Part shown: positions 1 to 8,863 of the stretch, in pieces
Layout: every line of letters starts with the position of its first letter
Position numbering within the stretch: position 1 is the stretch's first letter
Assembly (NCBI RefSeq): GCF_004208515.1
Contig: NZ_SGIM01000001.1
Coordinates: 124,001 to 188,000 of the forward strand
DNA length: 64,000 bases
Direction: 5' to 3'
Source: Acinetobacter halotolerans
GTDB lineage: Bacteria; Pseudomonadota; Gammaproteobacteria; Pseudomonadales; Moraxellaceae
Notes under the pieces: model-generated
Told to the model about the DNA's origin: nothing
The model's input: the letters and a program-made list of their open reading frames with translations, nothing else
Databases searched by the model: none
Translations under genes and position numbers: made by a program

Positions 1-774
1 AAGATGGTGAATGCGGGTGGCTGGATATTGCTGGTGATTGCAGTCGCGATGCTGGCATTGGGTATTTATGGCTTGTATAAAGTCATGACTGATGCCACAG
101 TGGCGGAATTGCAGGTGGTTGGCGCAAATTCAGAACAAGAAAACCAGCTGTTAGCTCAAAAACTAACACCGATTATTCAAGATAATTATTTCACTTCGGA
201 TTTAGAGCTTATTCGAGATCAAGCATTAAACGTTTCATGGGTCGACCGTGTGGTCGTGTCACGAGCTTGGCCAAATGCAATTCGTGTGCGGGTGATGCCG
301 CGTCATGCAATTGCGCGTTGGGGAACAGGGCGTTTGCTCAGTGACAATGGTGAAGTATTTAGCGAAGCTGTGCCAAAAGCACATCCAAATTTACCGCTTT
401 TACATGGTCCCACCAGCCAATCCAAAATGATGATGCGCCGTTATAATGAAATTAATCAGCTTTTTCTGCCTGCTGATTTGCGTTTAAAAGAGTTGTATTT
501 AACTGAGCGTATGACGTGGTTTATGCAGTTTGATTCGGGTTTACGTATTATTGTAGATCAAGATCAAACCATGAATAAACTACAACGCTTAAGCCATTTG
601 GCACAAACGGATCTTAAACCTGTATGGCCCAAAATCTCGGCGATTGACTTGCGTTATCGGAATGGCCTTGCCATTCAATGGAGAAATGCAACACCGCCTA
701 AGATCGTCAACGGTCAGTTTGTTGTAACGATTGATGACACAAGCCTTGCAGGTGCAATTCAGGCAAAGCCATAA
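1..774 (+). CDS. ftsQ: Cell division protein FtsQ (5' end cut by window)
   Basis: This is an inner-membrane bitopic protein of the divisome that links FtsB/FtsL to the early ring. The frame is open to the first base of the window, and the first ATG (position 4) falls immediately before the transmembrane helix (about residues 8-26 from that ATG), so the usual cytoplasmic N-terminus is missing and the gene starts upstream. After the helix comes a POTRA-like segment (about 35-105, with ELQVVGANSE) and the beta domain typical of FtsQ. Its place directly before ftsA and ftsZ confirms the family. The only uncertainty is the true start. Confidence 0.93.
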   Translation, partial: KMVNAGGWILLVIAVAMLALGIYGLYKVMTDATVAELQVVGANSEQENQLLAQKLTPIIQDNYFTSDLELIRDQALNVSWVDRVVVSRAWPNAIRVRVMPRHAIARWGTGRLLSDNGEVFSEAVPKAHPNLPLLHGPTSQSKMMMRRYNEINQLFLPADLRLKELYLTERMTWFMQFDSGLRIIVDQDQTMNKLQRLSHLAQTDLKPVWPKISAIDLRYRNGLAIQWRNATPPKIVNGQFVVTIDDTSLAGAIQAKP

Positions 775-837
775 TACGTGGCTTGAAAACAACAGGCAGT
801 TTGCCCGTACTACACAACAAAATATGGTATTCAAGTA

Positions 838-2100
838 ATGAGTGAAACTGTTCCCTCAGTTGTTACGATTGATATTGGGACTCATAAGGTCACAGTTTTA
901 ATTGGTAAAATCCATGCGCCGGACAAGATTCAAGTCATTGGCATGGCATCTGCTCGTAACCGAGGTATGGTTAAGGGCAAGATTGTCAGTCTAGATAAGG
1001 TCATTGCGGCAATCAAAAATGCGGTATCCGAAGCTGAGGATATGGCAGAGTGCCGTATTCATAGTGCATGGGTATCTATTCCAAGTACTGAATTACAGAG
1101 TTTTTATGCGTCTGGTCGTACGCCTGTAGCTAACCATGATCATATTATTACAACAAATGAAGTGGTCAGGGCGTTAGAGTTGGCGAAAGCCAGTCATGTT
1201 TCCCCAGATTATTACCTAGCAAGTGCAGTGCCACTCGGATTTGAATTGGGTGATTCGGCAGAATGGGTACAGAACCCCGTTAATATGTCTGCGCACAGTA
1301 TGACGGGGCATTATCAATTGATGATGATGCCGATTAGTACTATGCAGAACCTTGATCGTGCGATGAAAGGTGCGAATATCGGGGTGGAAAAAATGGTGGT
1401 CTCTTGCTTAGCAACCGCGGAAGCAAGTCTGCTCAAAGATGAAAAAGAATATGGCGTATGTTTGGTGGATATTGGTGCGGGTATTACCAATATTGCGGTA
1501 TACCTGGATGGACGCCTAGCGCTAGCACGTACTTTGCAGCGTGGCGGTGAAAATGTAACGCGTGATATTGCCGCTGTTCTACAGACCACTACAGACGAAG
1601 CTGAGCGTATCAAGATACTGCATGGTTGTGTTGACCTAAGTGTGGTGAAACCTGATCATATGATTCAAGTGCAAGGCATTGATGGTCCTCAAACCATTAG
1701 TCGCATTGAGCTTGCAGAAATCATCATTGCTCGTTATGAAGAGATCTTTGCACTCATTCGTGAAGAGTTACAACATAGTGGCGCGATTCATGGTTTGTAT
1801 CATGGCGTGGTGTTAACGGGTGATGCTTGTCAAATTGAGGGTATGGTGAATTTGGCGCGACGGATGCTTGGTGTTTCTGCACACTTGGGCAATCCACCGT
1901 TGCAGGTCTATGCGGACGATCAACATTTACCAGCTTTGCGTCGTTCGATGTATGCCACGGCTTCAGGTCTGTTGATGTTTAGCCAAAGTGAATTGCAAGA
2001 TGTGGTTGAAGAACCAGAAGAAGCAGCGGATCGTAGTTTTGTGGATCGTGTTGCCAATGGCTGGAATGCATTGAATAGCAAATTAAAGGCTATATTCTAG
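838..2100 (+). CDS. ftsA: Cell division protein FtsA
   Basis: FtsA is the actin-like ATPase that tethers FtsZ filaments to the inner membrane and recruits later divisome proteins. The 420-residue length fits the family. The N-terminal phosphate-1 motif (TIDIGTHKVTVLIG, about residues 10-23) and a second actin-fold motif (LVDIGAGITNIAVY, about 208-222) are visible. The last 20 residues form a short amphipathic segment (VDRVANGWNALNSKLKAIF) like the known membrane-targeting helix. The gene follows ftsQ by 63 bp and precedes ftsZ by 224 bp. Confidence 0.97.
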   Translation: MSETVPSVVTIDIGTHKVTVLIGKIHAPDKIQVIGMASARNRGMVKGKIVSLDKVIAAIKNAVSEAEDMAECRIHSAWVSIPSTELQSFYASGRTPVANHDHIITTNEVVRALELAKASHVSPDYYLASAVPLGFELGDSAEWVQNPVNMSAHSMTGHYQLMMMPISTMQNLDRAMKGANIGVEKMVVSCLATAEASLLKDEKEYGVCLVDIGAGITNIAVYLDGRLALARTLQRGGENVTRDIAAVLQTTTDEAERIKILHGCVDLSVVKPDHMIQVQGIDGPQTISRIELAEIIIARYEEIFALIREELQHSGAIHGLYHGVVLTGDACQIEGMVNLARRMLGVSAHLGNPPLQVYADDQHLPALRRSMYATASGLLMFSQSELQDVVEEPEEAADRSFVDRVANGWNALNSKLKAIF

Positions 2101-2324
2101 GGTTGGTAGAGATTTCACAGATAACGCAAGGCATGATTGAAATCTAAACACACCTTTAGTTGTAGTTATTTTTAGGAAAATTTGTTAGGAAGTTGTAATA
2201 GTAGGTCACTCTACTTGACAAGTTGGTGATTATTGCACAGCATCCTAAACATCAGTAGTTTTAAAAATCAGGGCAGTAACGGGCTGAAGTAACTGCCATT
2301 AATATATTAGGAAATCTAAAGGTC
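2101..2324 (+). promoter_or_regulatory. ftsA-ftsZ intergenic region with possible ftsZ promoter
   Basis: The 224-bp gap is long for this cluster and probably holds an ftsZ promoter. A consensus -35 TTGACA lies at 2215-2220, but the hexamer 17 bp downstream (CAGCAT, 2238-2243) is a poor -10. An AAAGG motif lies just before the ftsZ ATG. Promoter activity is inferred. Confidence 0.35.
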
Positions 2325-3500
2325 ATGGCCTCATTTGAATTTATAGAAGATGAACTAGACGATGGCAACGGTCAAGCCCGTTTCACAGTGTTTGGCGTTG
2401 GTGGTGGTGGTGGTAATGCTGTTCAGCACATGGCGCAGTCTGATATTCAAGGTGTGAAATTTGTCTGTGCAAATACAGATAAGCAAGCACTGGATTGTAT
2501 GAATGCACCATTCAAGATTCAATTGGGTGAGCAAAGTACCCGTGGCCTAGGCGCTGGCGCAAACCCAGAAGTCGGTCAGGTTGCTGCGGAAGAAAGTCGT
2601 GACCTGATTCGCCAACACCTTGAAGGCACGGACATGGTCTTTGTCACTGCAGGCATGGGTGGTGGTACGGGTACCGGCGCAGCGCCAGTGGTGGCTGAAG
2701 TTGCAAAAGAAATGGGTATCTTGACTGTGGGTGTCGTCACCACACCATTCAACTTTGAAGGTCGTCGTCGCCAGAAATCTGCGGAAAAAGGTATTGATGC
2801 TTTAGAAGCGCATGTTGATTCATTAATTATCATTCCGAACCAGCGCCTACTCAGTGTTTATGGCGATATTTCAATGAAAGATGCCTATAAAAAGGCAGAT
2901 GACGTATTGTTAAATGCGGTTCGCAGTATCTTCGATCTCGTGGTCAATCGTGGTCATATTAACCTTGACTTTGCCGACTTAAAAACAGCGATGAGTACAC
3001 GTGGTTATGCCATGATGGGTGCTGGTTTAGGTCGTGGTGAAGATCGTGCACGCCAAGCTGCTGAGCAAGCGATTCGCAGCCCGTTGCTAGATAATGTAAA
3101 TATTATCAATGCCAAAGGCGTGTTGATCAATATTACGGGTGGTGATGATATTACCCTTCGTGAAACAGAAATTATTACCGATATTGTCAATCAAATTGTT
3201 GATTTGGATGATGGTGAGATTTTCTATGGCACCGTATTTGATCCAGATGCACGTGATGAGCTTCGTGTGACCGTTATTGCAACGGGTTTAACTCGAAATT
3301 CGGCTGAGGTTGATCATAAAAAACGTACGACCAGTGCGCATGCTTCATCTCAAGGGGCGCAAGCCGTTGATGAGGATGATGTTCCTGCGATTAACAAGCG
3401 TGCCAATGCGGAGTCTTCCGCGAGTGCAGCACCAAGTTCTTCGCCGCTTTCATCTCCAATGAGTATTCAAGACTATTTGAAAAATCAGCAACGCAAATAA
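2325..3500 (+). CDS. ftsZ: Cell division GTPase FtsZ
   Basis: FtsZ is the tubulin-like GTPase that forms the cytokinetic ring. The tubulin signature GGGTGTG is at residues 112-118 and the N-terminal glycine-rich loop (GVGGGGGNAV) at 24-33. A Ser/Ala/Pro-rich linker (about 330-375) precedes the conserved C-terminal peptide SIQDYLKNQQRK, the docking site for FtsA and ZipA. The length of 391 residues is normal. A strong terminator follows. Confidence 0.98.
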   Translation: MASFEFIEDELDDGNGQARFTVFGVGGGGGNAVQHMAQSDIQGVKFVCANTDKQALDCMNAPFKIQLGEQSTRGLGAGANPEVGQVAAEESRDLIRQHLEGTDMVFVTAGMGGGTGTGAAPVVAEVAKEMGILTVGVVTTPFNFEGRRRQKSAEKGIDALEAHVDSLIIIPNQRLLSVYGDISMKDAYKKADDVLLNAVRSIFDLVVNRGHINLDFADLKTAMSTRGYAMMGAGLGRGEDRARQAAEQAIRSPLLDNVNIINAKGVLINITGGDDITLRETEIITDIVNQIVDLDDGEIFYGTVFDPDARDELRVTVIATGLTRNSAEVDHKKRTTSAHASSQGAQAVDEDDVPAINKRANAESSASAAPSSSPLSSPMSIQDYLKNQQRK

Positions 3501-3518
3501 TCAAATTTTAGAGTTGTT

Positions 3519-3547
3519 AAAAAGGGGTATTCATTACCCCTTTTTTT
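3519..3547 (+). terminator. Intrinsic terminator after ftsZ
   Basis: The stem AAAAAGGGGTA / TACCCCTTTTT with a short loop and a following T-run ends the division cluster and separates it from lpxC. Confidence 0.85.
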
Positions 3548-3703
3548 ATTTTTTAGAATAAATTGGCCGTCATGTCGCTATTGCTTACGTTTTATGTCTG
3601 CTCTTATTAAGATTTTCTTTGACAAGGCAATCCATTTATGAAGTGCCAAAAGACCCCAAATATGCTAACTTATAGCGGTTTTTGCAAATAAAGTTGGCAT
3701 GGC

Positions 3704-4606
3704 ATGTTGAAACAACGGACTCTCAAACGTGTGGTGAAAGCGAGCGGTATTGGTCTGCACAGTGGTCAAAAGGTGCTGATTAATTTTGTTCCACACCATA
3801 TTGATGGAGGTATTGTCTTTCGCCGTATCGACTTAAATCCGCCAGTGGACATTCCCGCCGATGCTTTGCTGATTCAAGAAGCATTCATGTGTTCAAATCT
3901 TGTTCGAGATGATATTAAAGTCGGGACTATTGAGCATGTCATGAGTGCGATTGCTGGACTGGGGATTGATAATTTGATTGTTGAGGTGTCTGCGTCTGAA
4001 GTTCCGATTATGGATGGAAGTGCAGGGCCATTTATTTATTTGCTGATGCAAGGCGAACTCGCTGAGCAAGATGCCCCGAAGAAATTTATTCGAATTTTAA
4101 AGCCTGTTGAAGCATTAATAGAAGATAAACGCGCGATTTTTACACCTCATTCAGGTTTTCAGCTGAACTTTACCATTGATTTTGATCACCCTGCATTTGC
4201 CAAAGAATACCAATCCGCCACCATTGATTTTTCAACGGAAGTCTTTGTGTATGAAGTGAGTGAAGCTCGCACCTTTGGTTTTATGAAAGATTTAGACTAC
4301 TTAAAAGCCAATAATCTGGCATTGGGCGCAAGCTTAGACAATGCGATTGGTGTGGATGATACGGGCGTTGTGAATGAAGAAGGATTGCGCTTCTCAGATG
4401 AATTTGTTCGACATAAAATTTTAGATGCTGTGGGGGATTTATATTTACTCGGGCATCAGGTTATCGCCAAGTTTGATGGCTATAAATCAGGTCATGCGCT
4501 CAATAATCAACTATTACGCAATGTTCAAAATGATCCAAGCAGCTATGAAATTGTAACATTTGATGACGAAAGTAATTGCCCGATTCCTTATGTAAGTGTG
4601 ACATAA
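3704..4606 (+). CDS. lpxC: UDP-3-O-acyl-N-acetylglucosamine deacetylase LpxC
   Basis: LpxC is a zinc enzyme that performs the first committed step of lipid A synthesis, in the cytoplasm. The 300-residue protein has the expected zinc ligands: H78 (in TIEHVMSA), H237 and D241 (in HKILDAVGD), with the catalytic H264 in KSGHALNN. The gene lies downstream of ftsZ as in Pseudomonas and Acinetobacter and has its own intergenic region, with a TTGACA at 3619-3624 that could be a -35 element. Confidence 0.97.
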   Translation: MLKQRTLKRVVKASGIGLHSGQKVLINFVPHHIDGGIVFRRIDLNPPVDIPADALLIQEAFMCSNLVRDDIKVGTIEHVMSAIAGLGIDNLIVEVSASEVPIMDGSAGPFIYLLMQGELAEQDAPKKFIRILKPVEALIEDKRAIFTPHSGFQLNFTIDFDHPAFAKEYQSATIDFSTEVFVYEVSEARTFGFMKDLDYLKANNLALGASLDNAIGVDDTGVVNEEGLRFSDEFVRHKILDAVGDLYLLGHQVIAKFDGYKSGHALNNQLLRNVQNDPSSYEIVTFDDESNCPIPYVSVT

Positions 4607-4627
4607 GTCATTGTCTTTTCATGCCTA

Positions 4628-4713
4628 TGTTATAATGTAACGAATTAAAATGAGACACATATCACGGAAAATAACAGCATATTCCATCACTTAAGTTGAG
4701 CTGTTACTTTTTA
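4628..4713 (+). ncRNA. Possible short transcript between lpxC and dciA
   Basis: A perfect extended -10 (TG-T-TATAAT, 4628-4636) points rightward 20 bp after the lpxC stop although no plus-strand gene follows for 570 bp. About 40 bp later an AACAGC/GCTGTT inverted repeat (4673-4678 and 4700-4705) is followed by a CTTTTTATT tract. Together they could give an RNA of about 70 nt overlapping the 3' end of dciA. No good -35 was seen, so this may instead only be the lpxC terminator region. Confidence 0.25.
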
Positions 4714-5144
4714 TTGCTTGCCAAACGTAGTAAAGCTTGGCTAAGCTTAGGGTCGCTCACATATTCAGCGGCGCTACGCAATTGCTCTTGAGTCTCTGAT
4801 GTAAGTACCTTTGATGGGGGGGATAGTTCTTTAGATACAATCATTTTGTGTCTTAAACGAACTTGAATTTTTCGTAAATCATGGAGTCCTTCGAGTTGAG
4901 CTAACTGCGCAACATAGTGGCTTTGCAAATAACTGAGTTGACTAATCATTGCTTGATTTTCACCTGTTATGATCAGAACACCATGTTGATAACAAACAAC
5001 CTGCCATTGCTCTGGTTGGGGTAGTAAAGGTTGAATAATTTTCGTAAGTTGTGTCCATTGTGTGACTTGCGTCGTCAGAAACGTTAAGTTTCCAGTTTTG
5101 GTACGTTGTCCTTTCTGTTGAAAAACGTTGCTAGGTTCAGACAT
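4704..5144 (-). CDS. dciA: DciA-like protein (DUF721), putative replicative helicase loader
   Basis: The 146-residue protein resembles the DUF721/DciA family, which helps load the DnaB helicase in bacteria that lack the DnaC/DnaI loaders. The KH-like core shows as the alternation around VVCYQHGVLIITGENQ and the following helix and RKIQVRLR strand (about 48-105). In Pseudomonas the same gene sits between lpxC and an M23 peptidase upstream of secA, and that order is repeated here. It is transcribed opposite to its neighbours. The loader role is established for the family and inferred here. Confidence 0.75.
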   Translation of the reverse strand: MSEPSNVFQQKGQRTKTGNLTFLTTQVTQWTQLTKIIQPLLPQPEQWQVVCYQHGVLIITGENQAMISQLSYLQSHYVAQLAQLEGLHDLRKIQVRLRHKMIVSKELSPPSKVLTSETQEQLRSAAEYVSDPKLSQALLRLASNKK

Positions 5145-5208
5145 GTCAACTTCCTTCGAGGTGGTGTGTTCATCTTAAGCGTTTATTTTAGCTGTTATCA
5201 AGGAAGAG

Positions 5209-5937
5209 ATGATAAAGGGACTTTTTAAGGACGGTTTCAAGAGGTTTTTTATGCATCATACGCGTCGTATTTTACTCGCATTTTCATTGGCTGCTTCAGC
5301 TGCTTCAGTTGCTTTTGCAGACTATCAAAATATGAATCAAGCAACTGACGGTGACCGTTTAGAACAGTTATCAAAGACTTTAGCTCAGGGTTCTTATGCC
5401 CACCCAGATGATATTGATTTACCTGCTGTATCCAATGTATCGGTTAAGTTACGTGAAAAAACCATTGAATTGAATAATGCCACCATTGAGAAAAAATATG
5501 GTCGTCAAGATAGCGGATCATCATTCTCAGCGGGTACAGGTCATTCTTGGTTGGTGAGTCACCCGCTACAAGAAGGTCGAGTAAGTTCCACTTGGGGCAA
5601 TCGTACTTTATTAGGTTCGACCCGTCACCATTCTGGTGTTGATATTGCAGCACCATCAGGCACACCCATTTATGCAACAGGTCCTGGTGTAGTGACAAAA
5701 GCGGGTTGGGGTACAGGTTATGGTCAATACGTTGAAATTGATCATGGCAGCGGTTATGTCACGCGTTATGCACATGCATCACGCTTGATGGTGAATGCAG
5801 GTGAACGTGTAGGTGCTGGTCAGCATATTGCCAATGTTGGGTGTACAGGTCGTTGTACTGGACCGCATTTACATTTTGAAGTTGTGAAAGATGGTCAACG
5901 TAAAAACCCTTCAACTTACCTTGCAATGTTGCCTTAA
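5209..5937 (+). CDS. M23-family metallopeptidase (LytM-type), exported
   Basis: This is a periplasmic peptidoglycan endopeptidase or divisome-associated LytM protein. The catalytic domain (about 115-240) has the full zinc site: H141 and D145 (HSGVDIA), H189 (RYAHAS) and H222 (GPHLHFEV). Two starts are possible. The ATG at 5209 has AGGA four bases upstream. The ATG at 5251 has AAGAGG at 5239-5244 and would give a cleaner signal peptide (HHTRRILLAFSLAAS to VAFA). With all four metal and catalytic residues present the protein should be an active enzyme, unlike EnvC/NlpD-type activators. It diverges from dciA. Confidence 0.9.
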   Translation: MIKGLFKDGFKRFFMHHTRRILLAFSLAASAASVAFADYQNMNQATDGDRLEQLSKTLAQGSYAHPDDIDLPAVSNVSVKLREKTIELNNATIEKKYGRQDSGSSFSAGTGHSWLVSHPLQEGRVSSTWGNRTLLGSTRHHSGVDIAAPSGTPIYATGPGVVTKAGWGTGYGQYVEIDHGSGYVTRYAHASRLMVNAGERVGAGQHIANVGCTGRCTGPHLHFEVVKDGQRKNPSTYLAMLP

Positions 5938-5971
5938 TGTAATTTGTTAACACTTGTATATCAATATTTAA

Positions 5972-6000
5972 AAAAAATCGTCTTTATTGGCGATTTTTTA
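5972..6000 (+). terminator. Intrinsic terminator after the M23 peptidase gene
   Basis: The inverted repeat AAAAAATCG / CGATTTTTT with a 10-nt loop ends in a T-run. Confidence 0.7.
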
Positions 6001-6143
6001 TGTTTTATGTTTGATTTGGGTCAATGACTATTTAGGAAAAAAATATTAAGTGCTTTTGTATTCATTTAGGGCAATACCTTTATGAAGCCAAAACATGATA
6101 AATATAGCAACAACAATATAACTTAAGGGAAAAGGTGAATTAT

Positions 6144-8861
6144 ATGGCGTTTTATGGCGACTCTGACGCGCAGGAAACCCAAGAATGGCAAGATGCTTTT
6201 GATTCAGTATTACAGCACATGGGCACGGAGCGCGCTGCTTTCTTACTGGAAAAGCTTTATCAACGGGCGATTGCGAAACATGTTCCGATTCAACGCTTAA
6301 ATACACCTTATCTCAATACGATTTCAGTTGAAGAACAACCTGCGATGCCCGGCGACCAAGATATGGAACGCCGTATTCGTGCATTGATTCGTTGGAATGC
6401 CTTAGCAATGGTACTTCGTGCGAATAAAACAGGTGATGATTTAGGTGGACACTTGGCGAGCTTCGCATCAAGTGCAACATTATATGACGTAGGTTTTAAC
6501 CATTTCTTCCGCGCAAACAGCAATAACTTTGGCGGAGATATGATTTATTACCAAGGACACTGTGCTCCTGGTATTTATGCACGTTCATTCCTTGAAGGAC
6601 GTTTAACTGAAGAACAGTTAAGTAATTTCCGCCGTGAAGTGGGGGGTAACGGTTTACCAAGCTATCCACATCCGTATTTAATGCCGGACTATTGGCAATT
6701 CCCAACAGTATCAATGGGTCTTGGTCCAATCATGTCGATTTATCAGGCACACATTCAAAAATATTTGATGAATCGTGGCTTAATCAAAGAAGAAGATCGT
6801 AAAGTCTGGGCATATCTTGGCGATGGTGAGATGGATGAGCCAGAAAGTACGGGTGCAATTTCACTTGCTGGTCGTGAAAAGCTTGATAACCTAATTTGGG
6901 TCGTGAACTGTAACTTACAGCGCCTCGATGGTCCTGTACGTGGTAACGGTAAAATTATTCAAGAATTAGAATCTTTATTCCGTGGTGCGGGCTGGCGTGT
7001 GATTAAAGTGGTGTGGGGCCGTCATTGGGATCCTCTACTGGCTCAAGATAATTCAGGCGCTTTAAAAGCGGTAATGGAAGAAACAGTTGATGGTGAGTAC
7101 CAGCGCTATCAAGTGAAAGGTGGTGCATATACACGTGAGAAATTCTTTGGCAAGTACCCAGAAGCTGCGGAACTTGTAAAAGATTTAAGCGATGAAGACA
7201 TCGATAATCTTAACCGTGGTGGTCATGACCCGTATAAAGTTTTTGCTGCCTATGCAGAAGCAATGAAAGCCAAAGGTCAACCAACAGTTATTCTTGCGAA
7301 AACTGTCAAAGGTTACGGTTTGTCTGAGGAAATTGAAGCGGTGAACAAAACTCATCAAATCAAAAAAATGCAGGTCGACTCTTTGAAATATGTACGTGAC
7401 CGTTTTAACCTGCCATTTACAGATGATAAGTTAGAAGAGCTCCCATTCTATCGCCCAAGTGAAAACTCTCCAGAAATGAAGTATATGAAGGCGCGTCGTG
7501 AAGCATTAGGTGGTTACCTACCTGCACGTCGTCGTGAGAGTGAAACTTTAGCGATTCCTGAGTTGTCTGTATTTGATGCTGTATTAAATGGTTCAGGTGG
7601 TAAAGAACAATCGACCACGATGTTGATGGTGCGTTTAATTTCTGCCTTACTGAAAGAAAAAGCAATTAAAGACCGCGTAGTACCAATCGTTCCAGATGAA
7701 GCACGTACTTTTGGTTTAGAAGGCATGTTCCGTCAGCTCGGTATTTATGCCGCTCACGGTCAAAAATATACCCCAGAAGACCAAGAGCAGTTAATGCATT
7801 ACCGTGAAGCAAGTGACGGCCACATGCTTCAAGAAGGAATTAATGAAGCTGGTGCGATGAGTGCATGGGCGGCGTTAGGTACCAGTTATTCAACCAACAA
7901 CTTGCCGATGATTCCAATGTACATGTACTACTCAATGTTTGGTTTCCAACGTATTGGTGACATTGCATGGGCGGCAGGTGATGCACAGGCACAAGGTTTC
8001 TTACTCGGTGCTACTGCTGGCCGTACCACATTGAACGGTGAAGGTTTACAGCACCAAGATGGTCATTCACATATCTTGGCGAACACAATTCCAAACTGTG
8101 TATCTTATGATCCATGCTTTGGTTATGAATTGGCCGTGATCGTACACGACGGTTTACAACGTATGTATGTGAACCAAGAGCGCGTGTTCTATTACCTCAC
8201 GGTAATGAACGAAAACTATGAGCATCCTGCAATGCCAGAAGGCGCTGAGGAAGGCATTAAACGTGGTATGTACTTGTTCGAAAAAGATGAAAAAGCAACT
8301 GTCCAATTACTTGGTTCAGGTGTAATTCTTCGTGAAGTGATTAAAGCTGCGAAAATCTTACGTGATGAATACCAAATCCACTCAAACGTTTGGAGTGTAA
8401 CGAGCTTCAATGAGTTGTCACGTGATGGCATGGCATGTGAAGAATACAACCGCTTACACCCGCTTGCTGAAGAAGTGAAAGAATCTTGGGTATCTAAACA
8501 ATTACGTGGTACAGAAGGTATCGTCGTTTCTGCTACAGACCATATGCGTGCGTACAGCGAACAAATCCGTGCATATCTTCCTGATGGTCGTCCATTTGTT
8601 GCATTAGGTACAGATGGTTACGGCCGTTCAGATACACGTGCGAACTTACGTAGTTTCTTTGGTGTTGATGCTGCGCATATCGTTGTTGCGACTTTGAAAA
8701 AATTAGCTGACGAAGGTGAAGTAGATGCACGTTTGGTTAAAGATGCAATTTCTAACTTTGAATTAGATACTGATCGTCCAGTGGCTTGGGCTCCACAAGC
8801 GCATCCACAAGTTCAAGCCGTGGCTGAATACACTGAAAATCAAGCGGGTGAGGGGAATTAA
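6144..8861 (+). CDS. aceE: Pyruvate dehydrogenase E1 component, homodimeric type
   Basis: AceE is the thiamine-diphosphate enzyme that decarboxylates pyruvate and acetylates the lipoyl groups of AceF. The TPP-binding motif begins at GDGEMDEPESTGAIS (about residue 228) and ends at NCNLQRLDGPV, nearly the same as in the E. coli enzyme. An in-frame GTG lies at 6135, but the ATG at 6144 is preferred because an AAGG motif (6132-6135) is correctly spaced before it. This gives 905 residues, MAFYGDSDAQ onward. The stop is 2 bp before aceF, so the two are one operon. Confidence 0.97.
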   Translation: MAFYGDSDAQETQEWQDAFDSVLQHMGTERAAFLLEKLYQRAIAKHVPIQRLNTPYLNTISVEEQPAMPGDQDMERRIRALIRWNALAMVLRANKTGDDLGGHLASFASSATLYDVGFNHFFRANSNNFGGDMIYYQGHCAPGIYARSFLEGRLTEEQLSNFRREVGGNGLPSYPHPYLMPDYWQFPTVSMGLGPIMSIYQAHIQKYLMNRGLIKEEDRKVWAYLGDGEMDEPESTGAISLAGREKLDNLIWVVNCNLQRLDGPVRGNGKIIQELESLFRGAGWRVIKVVWGRHWDPLLAQDNSGALKAVMEETVDGEYQRYQVKGGAYTREKFFGKYPEAAELVKDLSDEDIDNLNRGGHDPYKVFAAYAEAMKAKGQPTVILAKTVKGYGLSEEIEAVNKTHQIKKMQVDSLKYVRDRFNLPFTDDKLEELPFYRPSENSPEMKYMKARREALGGYLPARRRESETLAIPELSVFDAVLNGSGGKEQSTTMLMVRLISALLKEKAIKDRVVPIVPDEARTFGLEGMFRQLGIYAAHGQKYTPEDQEQLMHYREASDGHMLQEGINEAGAMSAWAALGTSYSTNNLPMIPMYMYYSMFGFQRIGDIAWAAGDAQAQGFLLGATAGRTTLNGEGLQHQDGHSHILANTIPNCVSYDPCFGYELAVIVHDGLQRMYVNQERVFYYLTVMNENYEHPAMPEGAEEGIKRGMYLFEKDEKATVQLLGSGVILREVIKAAKILRDEYQIHSNVWSVTSFNELSRDGMACEEYNRLHPLAEEVKESWVSKQLRGTEGIVVSATDHMRAYSEQIRAYLPDGRPFVALGTDGYGRSDTRANLRSFFGVDAAHIVVATLKKLADEGEVDARLVKDAISNFELDTDRPVAWAPQAHPQVQAVAEYTENQAGEGN

Positions 8862-8863
8862 TC

